Source of the DNA: Deinandra increscens subsp. villosa
Lineage: Eukaryota; Streptophyta; Magnoliopsida; Asterales; Asteraceae
DNA: 64,000 nucleotides
Direction of reading: 5' to 3'
NCBI GenBank assembly: GCA_039602395.1
Contig: JBCNJP010000006.1
Location: forward strand, 62,653,775 to 62,717,774
Part shown: positions 44,765-56,899 of the stretch, piece by piece
Layout: each line of letters begins with the position of its first letter
Position numbering within the stretch: position 1 is the first letter of the stretch
Translations under genes and position numbers: made by a program
The notes under the pieces: model-generated
The model's input: only the letters and a program-made list of their open reading frames with translations
The model's database searches: none
What the model was told of the DNA's origin: nothing

Positions 44765-45781
44765 TCTCTATCTAATCTAAAGAGGTTTGTATCTTACCAC
44801 TAAATTTTTTTCTTGAATTACTTATTTATTTATATATATCTATAAAATAAATAAAAAGTTTTATTATGCTTTATTTAATAAAAAATGACACTTGTCATCA
44901 TCAATTTTTTTTTAATTAAGTCAAAATTTCAATAAATAATTATCTAAATACTAAATTTCCATATTAGGGTTATTTAGATTAACTTTTAATAAGTAATTAT
45001 TCAAATACAAAAAATTTAATATTAAGGTTAGTAATTAAATAGAGAAATATTATACATGTAATATAAAATATTTTATTGAACATTTTTACACAATATGACA
45101 CAATGATCTGAACATTTTTAACACAATATGACATAATGATCTGAACATTTTGATACAATCGAAAGAGTAAAAAAAATAATTTTATATTTAACAATATTGT
45201 ACGCGTTTTAAAGATAAACAAACGCTTGTTTTTATGGTGTAATTTTTTTTTAAATGTTTTTTCTAAGAGTTATGAAGTTTAAAAAATATGGGAAATTCGA
45301 TAAAAAGTCAAAAATGCCCTTTCACCTTTTATTTTCTTTAGTTTTTCTCTCTAATTGTCCAGAAAATCTTTGAGTCATAAATCTTCATTTAATTGAAGAT
45401 CTAATGGCTATGATTCATTCTTATCCAAACCAACTTCTCACAATAACCGTACTCTTCATTTTAATATAATAAACAAAATCTTTATTTTCCGTGACTAGAT
45501 TTCTATTTTTTTTAACTGTAAGCATCCGGTTACCTGGTGGTCTCATCATGGCAAACGATGTTAGCCACGACACGTTACGAATGCAGTCCATGCGAGTAAC
45601 CAAGACCCTATGTGTTGCACATCCATGCAGAGGAAACTCACCGCCTAAATGCCACTGTCGTAAAACATCTGACTCACCTATAATTACTGAGAAATTAATT
45701 GTCGTAGATTATGATTATATATATATATATTTTTTTTTGAAAACTCACCCGTATAATACATACGGGGATAAAAAAAACTAG
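44765..45781 (+). mobile_element. Helitron, 1.0 kb, carrying a dispersed 120-bp sequence
   Basis: It starts TCTCTATCTAATCTAAAGAG, preceded by A, with TGACACTTGTCATC further in. It ends with the hairpin ACCCGTATAATACATACGGGG, then ATAAAAAAAACTAG at 45781, followed by T. It contains at 45528-45646 a stretch that is about 80% like the complement of 56119-56239. No Rep frame. Confidence 0.7.
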
Positions 45782-45789
45782 TTTAAATA

Positions 45790-45958
45790 TATAGGTTTTC
45801 TTTTCTTTGCAATCTCAATATGAACGGTGACTACGTACCGTTCCGTTGAACCCGATATTTATTGACTTTTAGAAAATTATACTTCTCATTGTACAAGTAT
45901 CGACCATAACCGTTCCGTTGAACCCGATATTTATTGACTTTTAGAATTTATAGTTCTC
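45790..45958. repeat. 72-bp tandem duplication
   Basis: CGTTCCGTTGAACCCGATAT, followed by TTATTGACTTTTAGAA, occurs near 45838 and again near 45910 with the same following text. The phrase ACAAGTATCGACCA also occurs on both sides of the Harbinger element (about 45892 and 47914). Confidence 0.7.
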
Positions 45959-45959
45959 A

Positions 45960-47906
45960 GACTACCCGTAGTGGGGCGTGACCGGGTGTTTTTGGGCTCT
46001 ATAACGCCCCCTATAACGCCCAACCCCACTACGGTGGGGCGTTATAGGGGCGTTATAGAGGAGGGGCGGGCGAGGGGCGTTAGCCCTTTAACGCCGAGAA
46101 GAGGGGGTGAAATCAAAAAAGAGTCGTTCAACGGCTCAATTTTGGTCCGTTGGGGGCTATTTTTAAAAAAAAAATTTAATTTAAACCCTCTTTTACCTAT
46201 AAATACTCCACTTTTTTAAACATTTCACACACCACTCCAACTCCTCTCTACTTCTATTCTTCTATTCTTCTATTCTTCTATTTTTTTTATAAAATGTTTC
46301 CTAACCAACCCAACAACCAACCTAACCCTCGACCTAATACCGGCGAGAACGAAAGCGATCAAAACCTATGACAAATGTTTATGATCATGCCTTCCCCTCA
46401 ATTCCCGCAAAGGAACCCCGTCACCCAACCTTTCCCGAACCAATTCACAAATATGAACATTTATAACCAAGGTTTTTCCCACTTCTCCCAACCACAATTT
46501 GGAGCTTATCAACCCCCTCCATTTCAACCACCCCCTCAATTTCAACCTTCTCCACCCGCTCGACAAAGTCCAACTCCTCGACCATCTCAACCTTTCTCTC
46601 TTCAAGATGATGACGATGAAGTCGTCCAAGAAACACAAGAGGTTGGTGGATCTCAACCAAAACCCAAAGCGAAAGGAAGGGGTAAACGATCTCACAAGAA
46701 AAAAGAGGTCGAATCGAGGGAGAAAAAGGAGATTCAATTTTGGAACGAAGACGAGTGTTACGCTCTTTGTCGAGCGTACGTTGAAGCTTTGGAGAACCCT
46801 ACAAAAGGTTACTTTTAAAAAAAAAAATTGTTATATATTTTCTTTAAAATAGTTTGTTTTAACTAATTTTTTTTTTTTAGCAAACAATCAAGATATGAAG
46901 GAATTTTGGGACGAGATTCGGTCCAAGTTTTTCGGGTTGATGGGGAAGGGCGAATACCGAAACCCGGATTCGTTGTCGGGAAAATGGAGAGAGATCAACA
47001 GAAGATGTCAAGCTTTCTCGAACTATTATGATCGATGCAAATCTGGTTGGGCGAGTGGTGCGAACGACTACGACATTTACGAGAGAGCGGTGGGCGAATA
47101 CGAAGCGGAGCGTGGTCGTTTCGGCCTCATGAAGTGTTGGCGGTTTCTCTACCAAAGCGAGAAGTGGAGATCGAAAGCGGATATAACGACACGTCAAACC
47201 CGAAAAAGCAAGAAATCCAAGACGTTGTCTTCCGCCGGTCCCGAGTCGTTTGACTCCACCGCTCGAACATTCAATATTAATTTGAATGATTCGGAAAATG
47301 ATGATGAGGATGATGCTCCGACTCCACCCGTGGAAACTACTAGTGGGAGGCCAAGAGGTCGAGATTTCGCAAGGGCTAGCCGTGGAAAGGCTCCGGTCAC
47401 CGAATATCACGCGGTGGTGGCCGAGAGTATTCAAGATCTTGCACGGTCGAAAAAAAAGCAACTTGAGCAAATCGACGATTATCAACTCGACAAGGATCTC
47501 GAGTTCCTCGCCCAACCACCACCTCAAAACGGTGATCCGGTTTACCTCGCCCTCTATAACAAAAAGGGGGAACGAATTAAGGCAAAATACAAAATCAACG
47601 AGTAGTTTTTTTTTAAGTGGTTGTATGTTTTATTTTAATTAAGTTGTATTTTTTTTTAAGTAGTTGTAATTTTTATTTTAATTAAGTAGTGTTTTTTTTT
47701 TTAAGTTGTAATATTTATTTTTAATGAAAGTAGATTTTAAAAAAAAAAGGTTAAAAAAAATAATAATTAAGTAAAGATGGTGGGGCTTTATGGGGGCTTT
47801 ATCCATTACACCATAAAGCCCCATAAAGCCCCTTGCCCAGTTATCGTCCACGTGTCACTTAATGCCCATTTGAGGCTTTATGAAGCCTTAACCACTACAC
47901 ATAGCC
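45960..47906 (+). mobile_element. PIF/Harbinger element with ORF1 but no transposase (1.95 kb)
   Basis: The left end is GACTACCCGTAGTGGGGCG; the right end read inward is GGCTATGTGTAGTGGTTAAG. TCA lies on both sides (45957-45959 and 47907-47909). The GGGGCGTTATAGG-rich left and GGGGCTTTATGG-rich right subterminal zones match each other in inverted sense. ORF1 (46375-47605) is inside. No DDE transposase lies within, so it depends on another copy. Confidence 0.75.
46375..47605 (+). CDS. PIF/Harbinger ORF1-type DNA-binding protein (two exons)
   Basis: Exon 1 encodes a Pro/Gln-rich start ('MPSPQFPQRNPV ... FQPPPQFQPSPP') and a basic patch ('KAKGRGKRSHKKKEVE'). It then has 'FWNEDECYALCRAYVEALEN', the first helix of the Myb/trihelix-like domain, and ends near 46808. 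The intron is about 46809-46879 (donor AAAAG|GTTACTTT, acceptor TTTTAG). Exon 2 begins 'NNQDMKEFWDEIRSKFF' and continues 'LSGKWREINRRCQAFSNYYD', a typical NAM-associated domain, then a charged tail and a stop TAG at about 47603-47605. The ORF1 partner of the Harbinger transposase binds DNA and brings it to the nucleus. No stop interrupts either exon. The start codon is uncertain: ATG 46294 ('MFPNQPNNQ') meets TGA at 46370-46372 before ATG 46375. Confidence 0.6.
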
Positions 47907-47909
47907 TCA

Positions 47910-48582
47910 TATTACAAGTATCGACCACAAACTTACATTTATGCATGTTTCTTTACACATTAATTAAAAAAATCATTATGATATTAATAGAGACTAAAAA
48001 GGCGGGAGCAAGTACAACTTTTTATATAAGAACTAATAATTTACTATTTGTCATTTGTTTAAATGGTACGAGTAATGAATGATAGAGTTTGGGTGTTGAA
48101 AGGTCCCAGGTTCTATCTCGACTTTAGGGGTTTTACCCAGTGAGTGAAGTCTCATCAAGAACTAGTGAATTTTGATGGTGTCACATAGTTTAACTTTTCA
48201 TTGAACTCACGGGGTTTAAAAAAACAACTAATTAATAATGTTATTTTTAATTATATTTAATAACATATGGTAAAAAATTGAGGTTATTTAACACACCAAG
48301 ATAATAAGGCCACTCGGACTACTCATCATTTTCACATCGTGGGGGCCCTCCACGCAAGAATCATGGTGCCATACACCATCCCTCTTCTCCATGAAAAGGC
48401 CGCGTGGTTTTGTGCATGGTTTTCTCCACGCCGAGTAATTTGAGCAGTCGATGGTTTGCTCCAATCAAATAATAACACACAATTTTTTTGGTTTCTTTGT
48501 TGTTTGATAAAATAAAAAATAACCACCGTCACAAAACACAACTCAAATCACCATACATCTCCTACTAACACCACACATGTTA
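47910..48582. other. Intergenic, with a SINE-like patch at about 48090-48220
   Basis: 'CCCAGGTTCTATCTCGAC' near 48106 resembles a pol III B box and precedes 'TTTTACCCAGTGAGTGAAG'. The remainder is non-coding; the frames in it are short and unsupported. Confidence 0.35.
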
Positions 48583-48905
48583 GGCTTTTCGTAGTGGAGG
48601 GTTAAACCCACTTTTCACCCCCCTTCACGCCCCATGGCGTCCGGGTCACCGCCCCCTGGGGGCTATGGACAAAAAATTTGTCCGGGGCGTTGCTAGCATG
48701 GCGCCTTCCCCTCTCTTTTGGATTGGATTGTTATTTATTTAGTATTTTTTTTATTGGTCAGGTTTTATGAGTGGTGTTTTTTAAGAGGGGCGTTATACGG
48801 GTTATGACTACATACAATTTCAGTGATAAAGTCTCTTGATGATGTGGATAACATATGTCTAATAACGCTTACGCCACTCCAAGAAGGTTATGACTACATA
48901 TAACC
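48583..48905. mobile_element. Tourist-like MITE (323 bp)
   Basis: TTA flanks it (48580-48582 and 48906-48908). The left end is GGCTTTTCGTAGTGGAGGG; the right read inward is GGTTATATGTAGTCATAACC. A second GTTATGACTACATA lies inside near 48803, so an internal border is possible. It shares the GTAGTG core with the Harbinger element at 45960. Confidence 0.65.
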
Positions 48906-49369
48906 TTAGTCAAGGGGGAAGCTTTTAAGGGGCCAGACCGAGGCCCGGCCCGGTCCATTTTTTCGCTCCGTAGTGTTAATTTATTCTCGTTCGGTCCCAA
49001 AAAAAAATTATATACTTAGTCCGACCCTATCCGCCTTTACTCCGGCCCTATCCGCCTTTAGTCCGCCTTATCCGCCTTTCAGGCCAAGCTTCGCCCCTGT
49101 GCTTAGTCTAGTCATTGTCTTTGTGGAAAATCACACAAACCACACTATACAAGTAAGACCAAGATGTTCTAAGACTGTTGAAGGACAGGAGTAGATGAGT
49201 AGAAGGGAGTAGATGAGTAGTTGTTGGCAAATAAGTCGACATTGAGGGACAAGTGAAATTAAAGGTAGGGGCATCGGGTTCAGTATTAAATTTTAAATCA
49301 TGCAACGACTTTTTCTATATATATCTTAAATCTATTAATATACATTTTATTAAAAAAATAAACTTCTTA
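48906..49369. other. Intergenic, TCCGCCTTTA-type short repeats
   Basis: Four TCCGCCTTTA/TCCGCCTTAT units stand near 49029-49080. GAGTAGATGAGTAG is duplicated near 49190-49220. No gene is seen. Confidence 0.4.
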
Positions 49370-49761
49370 AGCTAATCGTAGTGTTGACGCCGGATGACAT
49401 CATAGTGTCGGGTTTGGGAGGGGGGAGGAAGGGAGAAAGTGTCATGATGAATTAGTGGCGGATCTTGAATCTTTTTTCGTGGGTGACCGAAAATTAGTGG
49501 TGACCGAATTAATATATAATATTTTTTTATGTGGTGACCGACATATATTAAAATTTTATTCGTAAAACACGTATACTCGGTACCTCTGGACAAAAAATCA
49601 GTAGTGACCGAGGTCACTGCTGGTACACACTAAAATTTGCCCCTAATTATGATTGTAGCGTCATAAGAGAAAGAAGAGGCTGGTGGCGCCAACACTCGAC
49701 GGGGTGATGAGGTGGGCGTGATGGGTGGTTTTGGCACCGGATAAAACCTATTACACTAGCC
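49370..49761. mobile_element. Tourist-like MITE (392 bp)
   Basis: TTA lies on both sides (49367-49369 and 49762-49764). The left end is AGCTAATCGTAGTGTTGACG; the right read inward is GGCTAGTGTAATAGGTTTTA. The interior has a repeated GTGGTGACCGA motif, perhaps a nested insertion. Confidence 0.5.
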
Positions 49762-49764
49762 TTA

Positions 49765-51976
49765 TTAGAAAATAGTGTTACTTGAATTGATGCTTAAATT
49801 GTTCCAACCTTAAATTATTATTACTAATATTTTATGTAATTTTAATAGATTATGATGTGTTACACAATAATGCAAGTAATTTACTTCAATAAACATATTC
49901 GAAGTTAATGGGTCACTCTCTTAATGACGAACGTACCTACATATAATTAAATTAAATATATACGATGAAATTTCTTACTCAAAAGCTAAGAATAGAACTT
50001 GGTTTAATTAATGCATCACGGAAATGGTCAAATGAAAACAAATGCTGAAATAGCCAAAGAAAGTCTTCTTTTCCTAGAATTTACATGTGAAACAAGGTAA
50101 GTTTACATTTAAAATATGGGTGTGTATAAATAACCGAAATTCGAATAAACTAAGAAACTGAACAATATTTGTATTCGAATAAACCGATCCTTATTGTAAA
50201 TTTGGTTTATTCGGTTCGATTTATAATTGTGAATATGGTTTATGGTTCGGTTATGGTTTTAAATTTTTTTCGATTCGGTTTATTCGGTTCTCCGTTTAAA
50301 CCGAATAAGAACTTTTTTTTCGTAATTTTCTAAAACCATGTAATTAGAATATTAGCCCATTAAGGATTAAGTTAGCACATCTACTCATTTACTTATTTGC
50401 ATTTATATTTTTAGCCAACATCTTTTTTTATTATATTTTCTAGTTTAACACCTAATCTTTTCATTTACTTGTTTTTGTTTCTTATAGAGATGAGAATGAT
50501 ACCGGTAGGGGTCGATTGAAGAGTTACATAACATTGTGACATAACAAAGACATTTCTTCATATTTGTTTTTGTTCACGTGTTAGAAGTTTTATTTTTTCA
50601 TCAAAAGTTTGAAGTTTTTTTTGTTTAAAATTATCGGTATTCGATTCTATGTCATATTATTTCTAAACTCTTATGATATGTTAAAATGCTTGTTGTTCGT
50701 TTATTTTTTCTTGTTAGTCTAAAAATTTGCAAAATATGATGTTTGGTTGAATACGATTTATACGGTTTGAATACGGTTTATTCGGTTTTGAACCGAAACC
50801 GAACCTTATTGAATACGGTTTGTTCGGTTCGGTTTTACTTTTTAAGTGGGTGTATCATACGATTTCAAGGTTATTGAGTATCTTCACTGTTTTCTATTTT
50901 GCTCATCTCGTGTCTTGAATCACTAACATCATCGGATTTCGCACAGTGTTGTTAGCATAGAATCGTGTGAGGGTTCATTTTGATCCTTACACGTTCAACA
51001 AAAAGTATTATTGTAGTTTTTTTTCAAAAATTTTAATTTTGTTTCATTTTAAAAACTACTCTTAAAAAGGTATTTTAAAAAAAATAAGTTAGAAGCTTTT
51101 TTTTTTACCGTTTTTATAACAAATTTATATAATTATTATTTTTAACTTTTGAAAGGTGTTTTTATTTATTTTTTTATTAATTCTTTTTTTTTATTATAAA
51201 AAAAGTGTAGTATTATTTTAGGTTTTTATTTCAAAATTTCCATAAAACATTCTTTATTTTAAAAATATTTTTGAAAATAATGATTTGTGTAGGGACGAAA
51301 TGTTTCAAATTCTAAAAATGAATTTTTAAAAGGGAACGAATAGCCTTACTCTAGTTGAGTATAAAATAGGCTCAATATTTGTATAATAATGACATATTAA
51401 TTGTTATAAAAAAATATTGGGGTAGTTGGAAGGAAGGTATCTTATGTTTCCCAAATAAGGAAGTAAAAGATATGTAGACTGTAGAGAAGCTTGAATGTCA
51501 CCAGATAATTGGCTTTTTAAAGATTTCTGATCTTCAACAAAATGCTATAGCTTTTTTCATAAAAGTGAAGAATGGCTTATTAATGTTTACAACTTCACAA
51601 GGATCTGTGTATGTGCAAAGGACACAGAAAGCCTAACCATGTTAATTATATATTTTCTGAGTGAGATTTATATTAATTATATAATTTCTGAGTGAGATTT
51701 ATAAATAAGAGTTTTGTAATTAGTTAAGAGTTACTTATGATTAGGAGGGGTAAAGGGAGCAAAACTTTGTATTTCTTGGTTGATCCTTAGAAGAAAATAA
51801 ATAATAATATATAATTTACTTAAATTTAGAAAATAATTAATGAAATTATTTAATGAGAAAGCCTCGTGAGCCGGGGCGGCAAGCCTGATGGCTTGTGACA
51901 TCACGTTAGTGTGACATGCGATATCTGGAAGAAAAAAAGAGATTGTAGTGAGGGTTGATTAGTTTCTCATTTTTCT
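49765..51976. other. Intergenic, TTCGGTTTATTCGGTT-rich repeat at 50120-50840
   Basis: GGTTTATTCGGTTCG and its complement pack 50120-50290 and 50755-50840, on both sides of AT-rich text, as in hAT-type MITEs. No end or target duplication was fixed. No gene is seen up to the RT fragment. Confidence 0.4.
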
Positions 51977-52306
51977 ATTCATTTCTCCTCTGTTATGTCC
52001 CCTTTCGTGGGCTTAGTGTGTAGTACTTTTACGGCAGGTAAGACTGCTTTGAAAGCTGATTCATGCTAAGTGTCGAAACACGAGAATGTGTGTCTTGACA
52101 ACCAACACGTGTTTATTCAATTTGCATTTTATAACTTTGACTTTCTCGCACCTGAGGCCGTCGAACTACATACCAGGGTCCAACATGTCATACACAGTAA
52201 TATTATGACGATAAGATCTATGAATGTAGTCTTTAAACGACTTGATTGTTATACAAAAAATTTTAACGGCGCAACTTGTTGTCTCTTTACCTTTATTTTC
52301 TTGTAA
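51977..52306 (+). pseudogene. RT-family 3' fragment (second copy of the YLDD-type family)
   Basis: The frame gives 'MSPFVGLVCSTFTAGKTALK', a TAA, then 'VSKHENVCLDNQHVFIQFAF' and a C-terminal end. It matches the C-terminal 90 residues of 14650-16397 ('STFTAGQAASRAA', 'NKHEKACIENQHVFVPFSF'). Only the 3' end is present, as expected from incomplete reverse transcription. One in-frame stop and substitutions show it is dead. Confidence 0.7.
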
Positions 52307-52736
52307 ACTTTCGATATGCAATATAATTATTTTTACATTTGAATAATAATAATATATAAAAGTAAGTAGGCAATAATACAAGTAATCATAATTCCTTGAT
52401 CTACTGATTATTTTTGAAATTTATTTTATTTAACTCTATCTTCTTGCAATTAAGAAAATAAAATAAAGTCAAAGTGAAGGGTTAGAAAAAGAAAGAAAGC
52501 GCGCATGCGACGATTTTAGTTTACATGGTTTGCTCCTTTAATATCGTAGCATTGACAATTGATGTAATTAACTGTTTTGAGCGGCGGAAATTAGAGCATG
52601 GATTAAGGGAGGCGAAACGAAAAGTAGTTATAGTGTGAATAACTAACTAACTAACTTCCTTCATACCGGCCCAGTCAGTCAACGTTCAACCGATCAATTT
52701 CCCCACTTTCTTTGCCTTTTTTTCCGGCAGGTTTTA
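52307..52736. other. Short intergenic spacer before the LINE
   Basis: AT-rich, with no gene. It ends with the left copy of the LINE target duplication (52737-52749). Confidence 0.4.
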
Positions 52737-52749
52737 TTTGGACCTATCT

Positions 52750-55278
52750 TTTTTTTTTTGAACTGCACTTTCATTGAAACAGAACGCCCCCCCCCCCCCC
52801 CCAGCAAGGAGCAGGGAAGGGAACAACAACAAAAAGGAAAGAAACAAACAGAAAAGCAACAAGCTTACATATTGAAGGAGTCCCACATGCTCCAACTCAA
52901 ATCACCCCATTTCCCTCTAGATTTAACCCAAAGAAAGCTGAGAGTCTTAATCTCTTTAAACATACACGCAACCGCCGGTTTCCTCCTCTCAAAGACGACT
53001 TCATTTCTAGTCTTCCATATGATCCAACAAGAGGTCAACACCACCGTATAAAACACCATCTTCATCTTCCTATCCCATGGAGATTCCTCCACAATATGCA
53101 GCAGATCCGAAACATCAAACATGAAAAAATTTGGAACTTTGCACCAAGAGGAAATCAAAAACCATAAACGGGCAACAAACCCACAGCCCGTTAACAAATG
53201 AGAAGCAGATTCATCGCCCTCTTCACAAAGGGGACACAACGAGCCACGGACTGGAATGTTTCTATGAATGAGGGCATCCATGGTCGCGATTCTGCCCCGA
53301 AGAGCCCGCCAAAAAAATACATTAACCTTGCCGGGCACTAACTTATTCCAAGGCATAATAATATCATCGCTAGCCAGACTAGACTCCGTAACCAATTTCC
53401 TGAGCCCCTTGACAGAAAATTCGCCCGAAGAGTCGCCTTTCCAAGTTAATCGATCCCCTTCAAAAATCATCAACCTGTCAAGATCTTTAGTCACAGACTT
53501 GAAGTAATCCTCCACCTTACCAATATTATTCCACACCCCACTGATGGATATTTTTTTAGGGATTAAACCCATTCTGCCACTGTTGAAATGTATGCCCCAA
53601 ACAACTTTACGCCAAAGACGATCTTTCTCATAGTGAAAGCGCCAAAACCACTTTGCCAAAAGACAATTATTGATGATGCTAAATGGAACAAGACCGAGAC
53701 CTCCCTTCTTGACAGGTTTTTGAACATCGTCCTTGCAGACCCAATGTATACGACTTCGAGGAGTCTCACCACTCCCTCCCCACAGAAAGTTTAATCTAAT
53801 GCTTTCCAATCTTTTTATAACCTTCATCGGGGCCTTATAGAGAGCAAAATAATAAGAGGGAAGGGCATCCAAAACCGCACGGATGAGGACAAGCCTCCCC
53901 CCTATGCTCAAGTGTTTAGCCTTCCAGGTGGAGAGTCTCTCTTGAACAACCTTAATGACCGGATCCCAAGCTTTTATCCTGTTCATGTTGTCTCCTACTC
54001 TAAGCCCGAGATAATCAAAAGGAAGAACCCCCTGGGGGCATCTCAGAACCGTAGCCATCTCGTCCATCTCGCCATCCTCAACATTAAGGCTAAATAAACA
54101 ACACTTTCGCAAGTTCACCTTGAGACCAGACACCATACCAAAGATCCTTAACATCCTAGCGAGATTATTAATATTCGCCCGACTCCAGTCTCCAAAGACT
54201 AAGGCATCATCGGCAAAGAATATATGAGACAAGCGGACCCCAATGTTAGGGATCGGAATCCCATGAAAAATGCCCAACAAATCAGCCCTATCGAACATCC
54301 AATGCAGAGCTTCCATAGCAATCAAAAATAGGAATGGGGATAGGGGATCCCCTTGTCTAATACCTCTCCCACACTGGAATTCTAAGGTGGGAGAGCCATT
54401 CACAAGAACCGACGAGCGCGAAGCCGCAAGAACTCCACGAATCCAACATCTCCATTTATCCGGGAAACTCATTTGACACATGATGGAATCCAAAAAATCC
54501 CAGTCAAGGGTGTCATACGCTTTCTCAAAGTCGATCTTAAAGAACATAGTGGGCGCCTTTTGTTTCCGAATCCAAGAGACCAACTCGTTGACTATCAAAA
54601 CCCCATCTAAAATGTTCCGGCCAGAGACGAAAGCCATTTGATTCTCAGAAATGATCGAACTAATAATCCCCTTTAACCGATTGGCAAGAACTTTCCCAAT
54701 CACCTTAGGGATGCATCCGACCAAGCTAATCGGTCTATAATCAGAGAGATTTTGAGGATCTTTGGACTTTGCAATGAGATGCAAAAACGCAGCCCCACAC
54801 CCAACTCCCACAGACCCATCCTCATAAAAACTTGAAAAAACAGAGAAGAAATCGTCCTCAAGCAGGTGCCAAAATTTCTTGATAAAAAGGAAATTGAACC
54901 CGTCTGGCCCGGGGGCTTTATCACTTCCGCAATCCCAGACAGCAGCCTTAATTTCAGCCCTGGAAAACGGTTCAACAAGACCACTACCATCCCTCTGATT
55001 CAATTGGTTAATATCTGCACAAACAAAGCCAGGCCGATCCTCCACCGACTTTTTAAACTTCTCTTTGAAAAAATACCAAATCTCCTTTTTTATTTTGAGA
55101 GGATCCGAAATCCATCGACCATCCCGCATAACTCCATTGATCCTACTAGCCATAACGTTCGCATTAATAAGACCATGAAAAAAAGAAGTGTTCTCATCCC
55201 CATCGATAGCCCATTTAACGCGGGCTTTTTGTTTGAGGTCCTCGACACGATCCTGTTCTAGTTGGAGCAGCTTACGCT
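52750..55278 (-). mobile_element. L1-type LINE, 5'-truncated, with poly-A tail and 13-bp duplication
   Basis: TTTGGACCTATCT occurs at 52737-52749 and 55279-55291, flanking the insert. On the minus strand the 3' end is a poly-A run (52750-52760) preceded by a short 3' UTR. The 5' end is cut within pol. The insert contains an open minus-strand frame. The clean duplication and tail suggest a fairly recent insertion. Confidence 0.85.
52865..55278 (-). CDS. LINE ORF2 (reverse transcriptase + zf-RVT), N-terminally truncated, open
   Basis: The frame is open from the truncation point (55278) to TAA at 52865, about 800 codons. The first internal ATG is at 55153. Seen in order are 'WAIDGDENTSFFH', 'DKAPGPDGFN', 'DYRPISLVGC', 'FKIDFEKAYDTLDW', 'GRGIRQGDPLSPFLF', 'FADDALVF' (catalytic F-A-D-D), a thumb region, and the zinc-binding 'CPLCEEGDESASHLLTGC'. 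These are the RT and zf-RVT domains of plant L1-type LINE pol proteins. The endonuclease domain and ORF1 are missing because of 5' truncation, so the copy cannot move by itself. No stop or frameshift was seen in the remaining frame. Confidence 0.85.
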
Positions 55279-55291
55279 TTTGGACCTATCT

Positions 55292-56880
55292 ATATACCTT
55301 TTCTTCTTCTCTCAAATAATAATAATTAAGAAAGCAAGCCTGATCATAATGAAACGTCATGTTTAAATAATTAAATTGCCCTTAATTAGTTTATAAACTA
55401 CGTACGTATTGTAGTTCCCAAAACTAGAATTCTCCTATTATATATAATGAAACTATTGCTTATTGCTTAATTTAAAATAAGAAAGTATTAATCTACTTTT
55501 TAAAAAATAATAAGTCATATAAAGAAAAACGCGCGGTACCTAACACATTTGTATAAATAACTAATAACTTACTTAATTAATGCATACTTGTTTTCCGAAT
55601 TATGTCGATTATTTTAAATAATAACATCCCCATCGATATGATATTATGAAGATCTCAAGTGTCCTTAATTTATTAAATTAATAATCTAAATCATTTTAAC
55701 AGGAAAAAGAGCTGGGCTAGGGTTGGGGTATGACCCATTTTGAAGTCTTAGGGGGACAGTATGGTTTCGGTTCCTCATGCTCCATCGGCGACCACCCTCC
55801 TCCTCGGCTTGGTTGGTTTCGGTTTCCAACTTGCCCGCTTCCGGTCTGTTTGAGCCGAAGGAAAACGAGACATATGCCCCCATATTTTTACCGTTGCAAA
55901 AAAGAAAAGCCTAAGGCTTCAATCCTAAATCATCCCCACCAAAATAAATTTTTGAAACTTGCGTGGTTTACATTCACGTTGAAGCTCAAATCCTACAAGA
56001 ATGTGTATCCCCCATGAAATAGAGAAGTGTGGATCCCTCATTATTGGTGGAGTAGATATCTTTTTACCTTCCAATGTGGAGGTCAAGGGTTAGAGGTTTT
56101 ACCATAGTGGGCCTTTGGGCGGTGAGTTTCCTCTGAGATGGATGTGCAATACAGAGAGTCCTAGTTACTCGCACAGACTATAGTCGCAGCGTGTCGTGGG
56201 TAACATTGTTTGCTATGATGATCGAGATCTCCGGGTAACAAATGTTTGTGGTTAAAAAAATAGAGAAGCGTGGCCTCAAGAAACGATAATTAAGTTTTTC
56301 CCTCTTTTCATGATTGTCTCCTTTTCATTTTTTTCTTTTTTTAACAACATTTTGGATCACTGACGGGGACATTACACTAATCACCCGATAATCTTCAATT
56401 CCCATCAGGGAAACTTATCATAGGTGAGAAAACCCCATGACCCAATTTCTAACCCCTATTTATTTATTTTTTGTTAAAAGTGAAACTTGAACTCAAGACA
56501 TCTCATTTATAATGTTTTTTTATACCTCCCTGACTAATTGGGCTCGAGATCATTGGTGATTTTTTTTTCTTCATGATTGCCTCCTAATTTGCATGTTCAA
56601 AAAAAAAGAAAGAAATGTTTCCAAAGCCTTCTTGAGGGTGTAATTGTGATCTCGATCTATTATATATGGGGATAAAATGATTTTCTTGTGTTCTTTTTGG
56701 AAACATCACGACCCCATCCCATGATGTGCCTTCATTCATCAAACATGTTCTCATCAATATTAATTGCTTTTCTCACGGTTAATTTTCTTAAAGCAACAAA
56801 CGGATTAAACATATAGAACACTAATTATACAATGAGGGTCAAAATCACACTAGAAAATAAACACCAACAAGATTTACTGG
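55292..56880. other. Intergenic region with a dispersed repeat at 56050-56250
   Basis: At 56119-56239, 'GGCGGTGAGTTTCCTCTGAG ... GGATGTGCAA ... TTACTCGCACAGAC ... GTGTCGTGGGTAACATTGTT' matches the complement of 45528-45646. The part before it (GTGGAGGTCAAGGGTTAGAG, near 56080) is reminiscent of a pol III B box. No protein gene is seen; the short frames at 55686-56017 are not supported. Confidence 0.4.
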
Positions 56881-56899
56881 TGCGTGCTTCCTTGCACGT

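Noticed and set aside
45491..45781. 96-aa frame resembling a small protein
   Set aside because: It is inside the Helitron and overlaps the dispersed 120-bp repeat; the last codons read the Helitron hairpin.
46366..47527. Minus-strand and off-frame ORFs of 70-216 aa
   Set aside because: They are shadows of the Harbinger ORF1 exons on the plus strand; the plus frames carry the domain motifs.
52785..52802. Long poly-C run as possible frameshift site
   Set aside because: It lies in the LINE 3' UTR after the stop, so it does not affect the frame; it may also be a sequencing-prone tract.
53268..54476. Plus-strand frames of 60-80 aa
   Set aside because: All are antisense shadows of the LINE pol frame.
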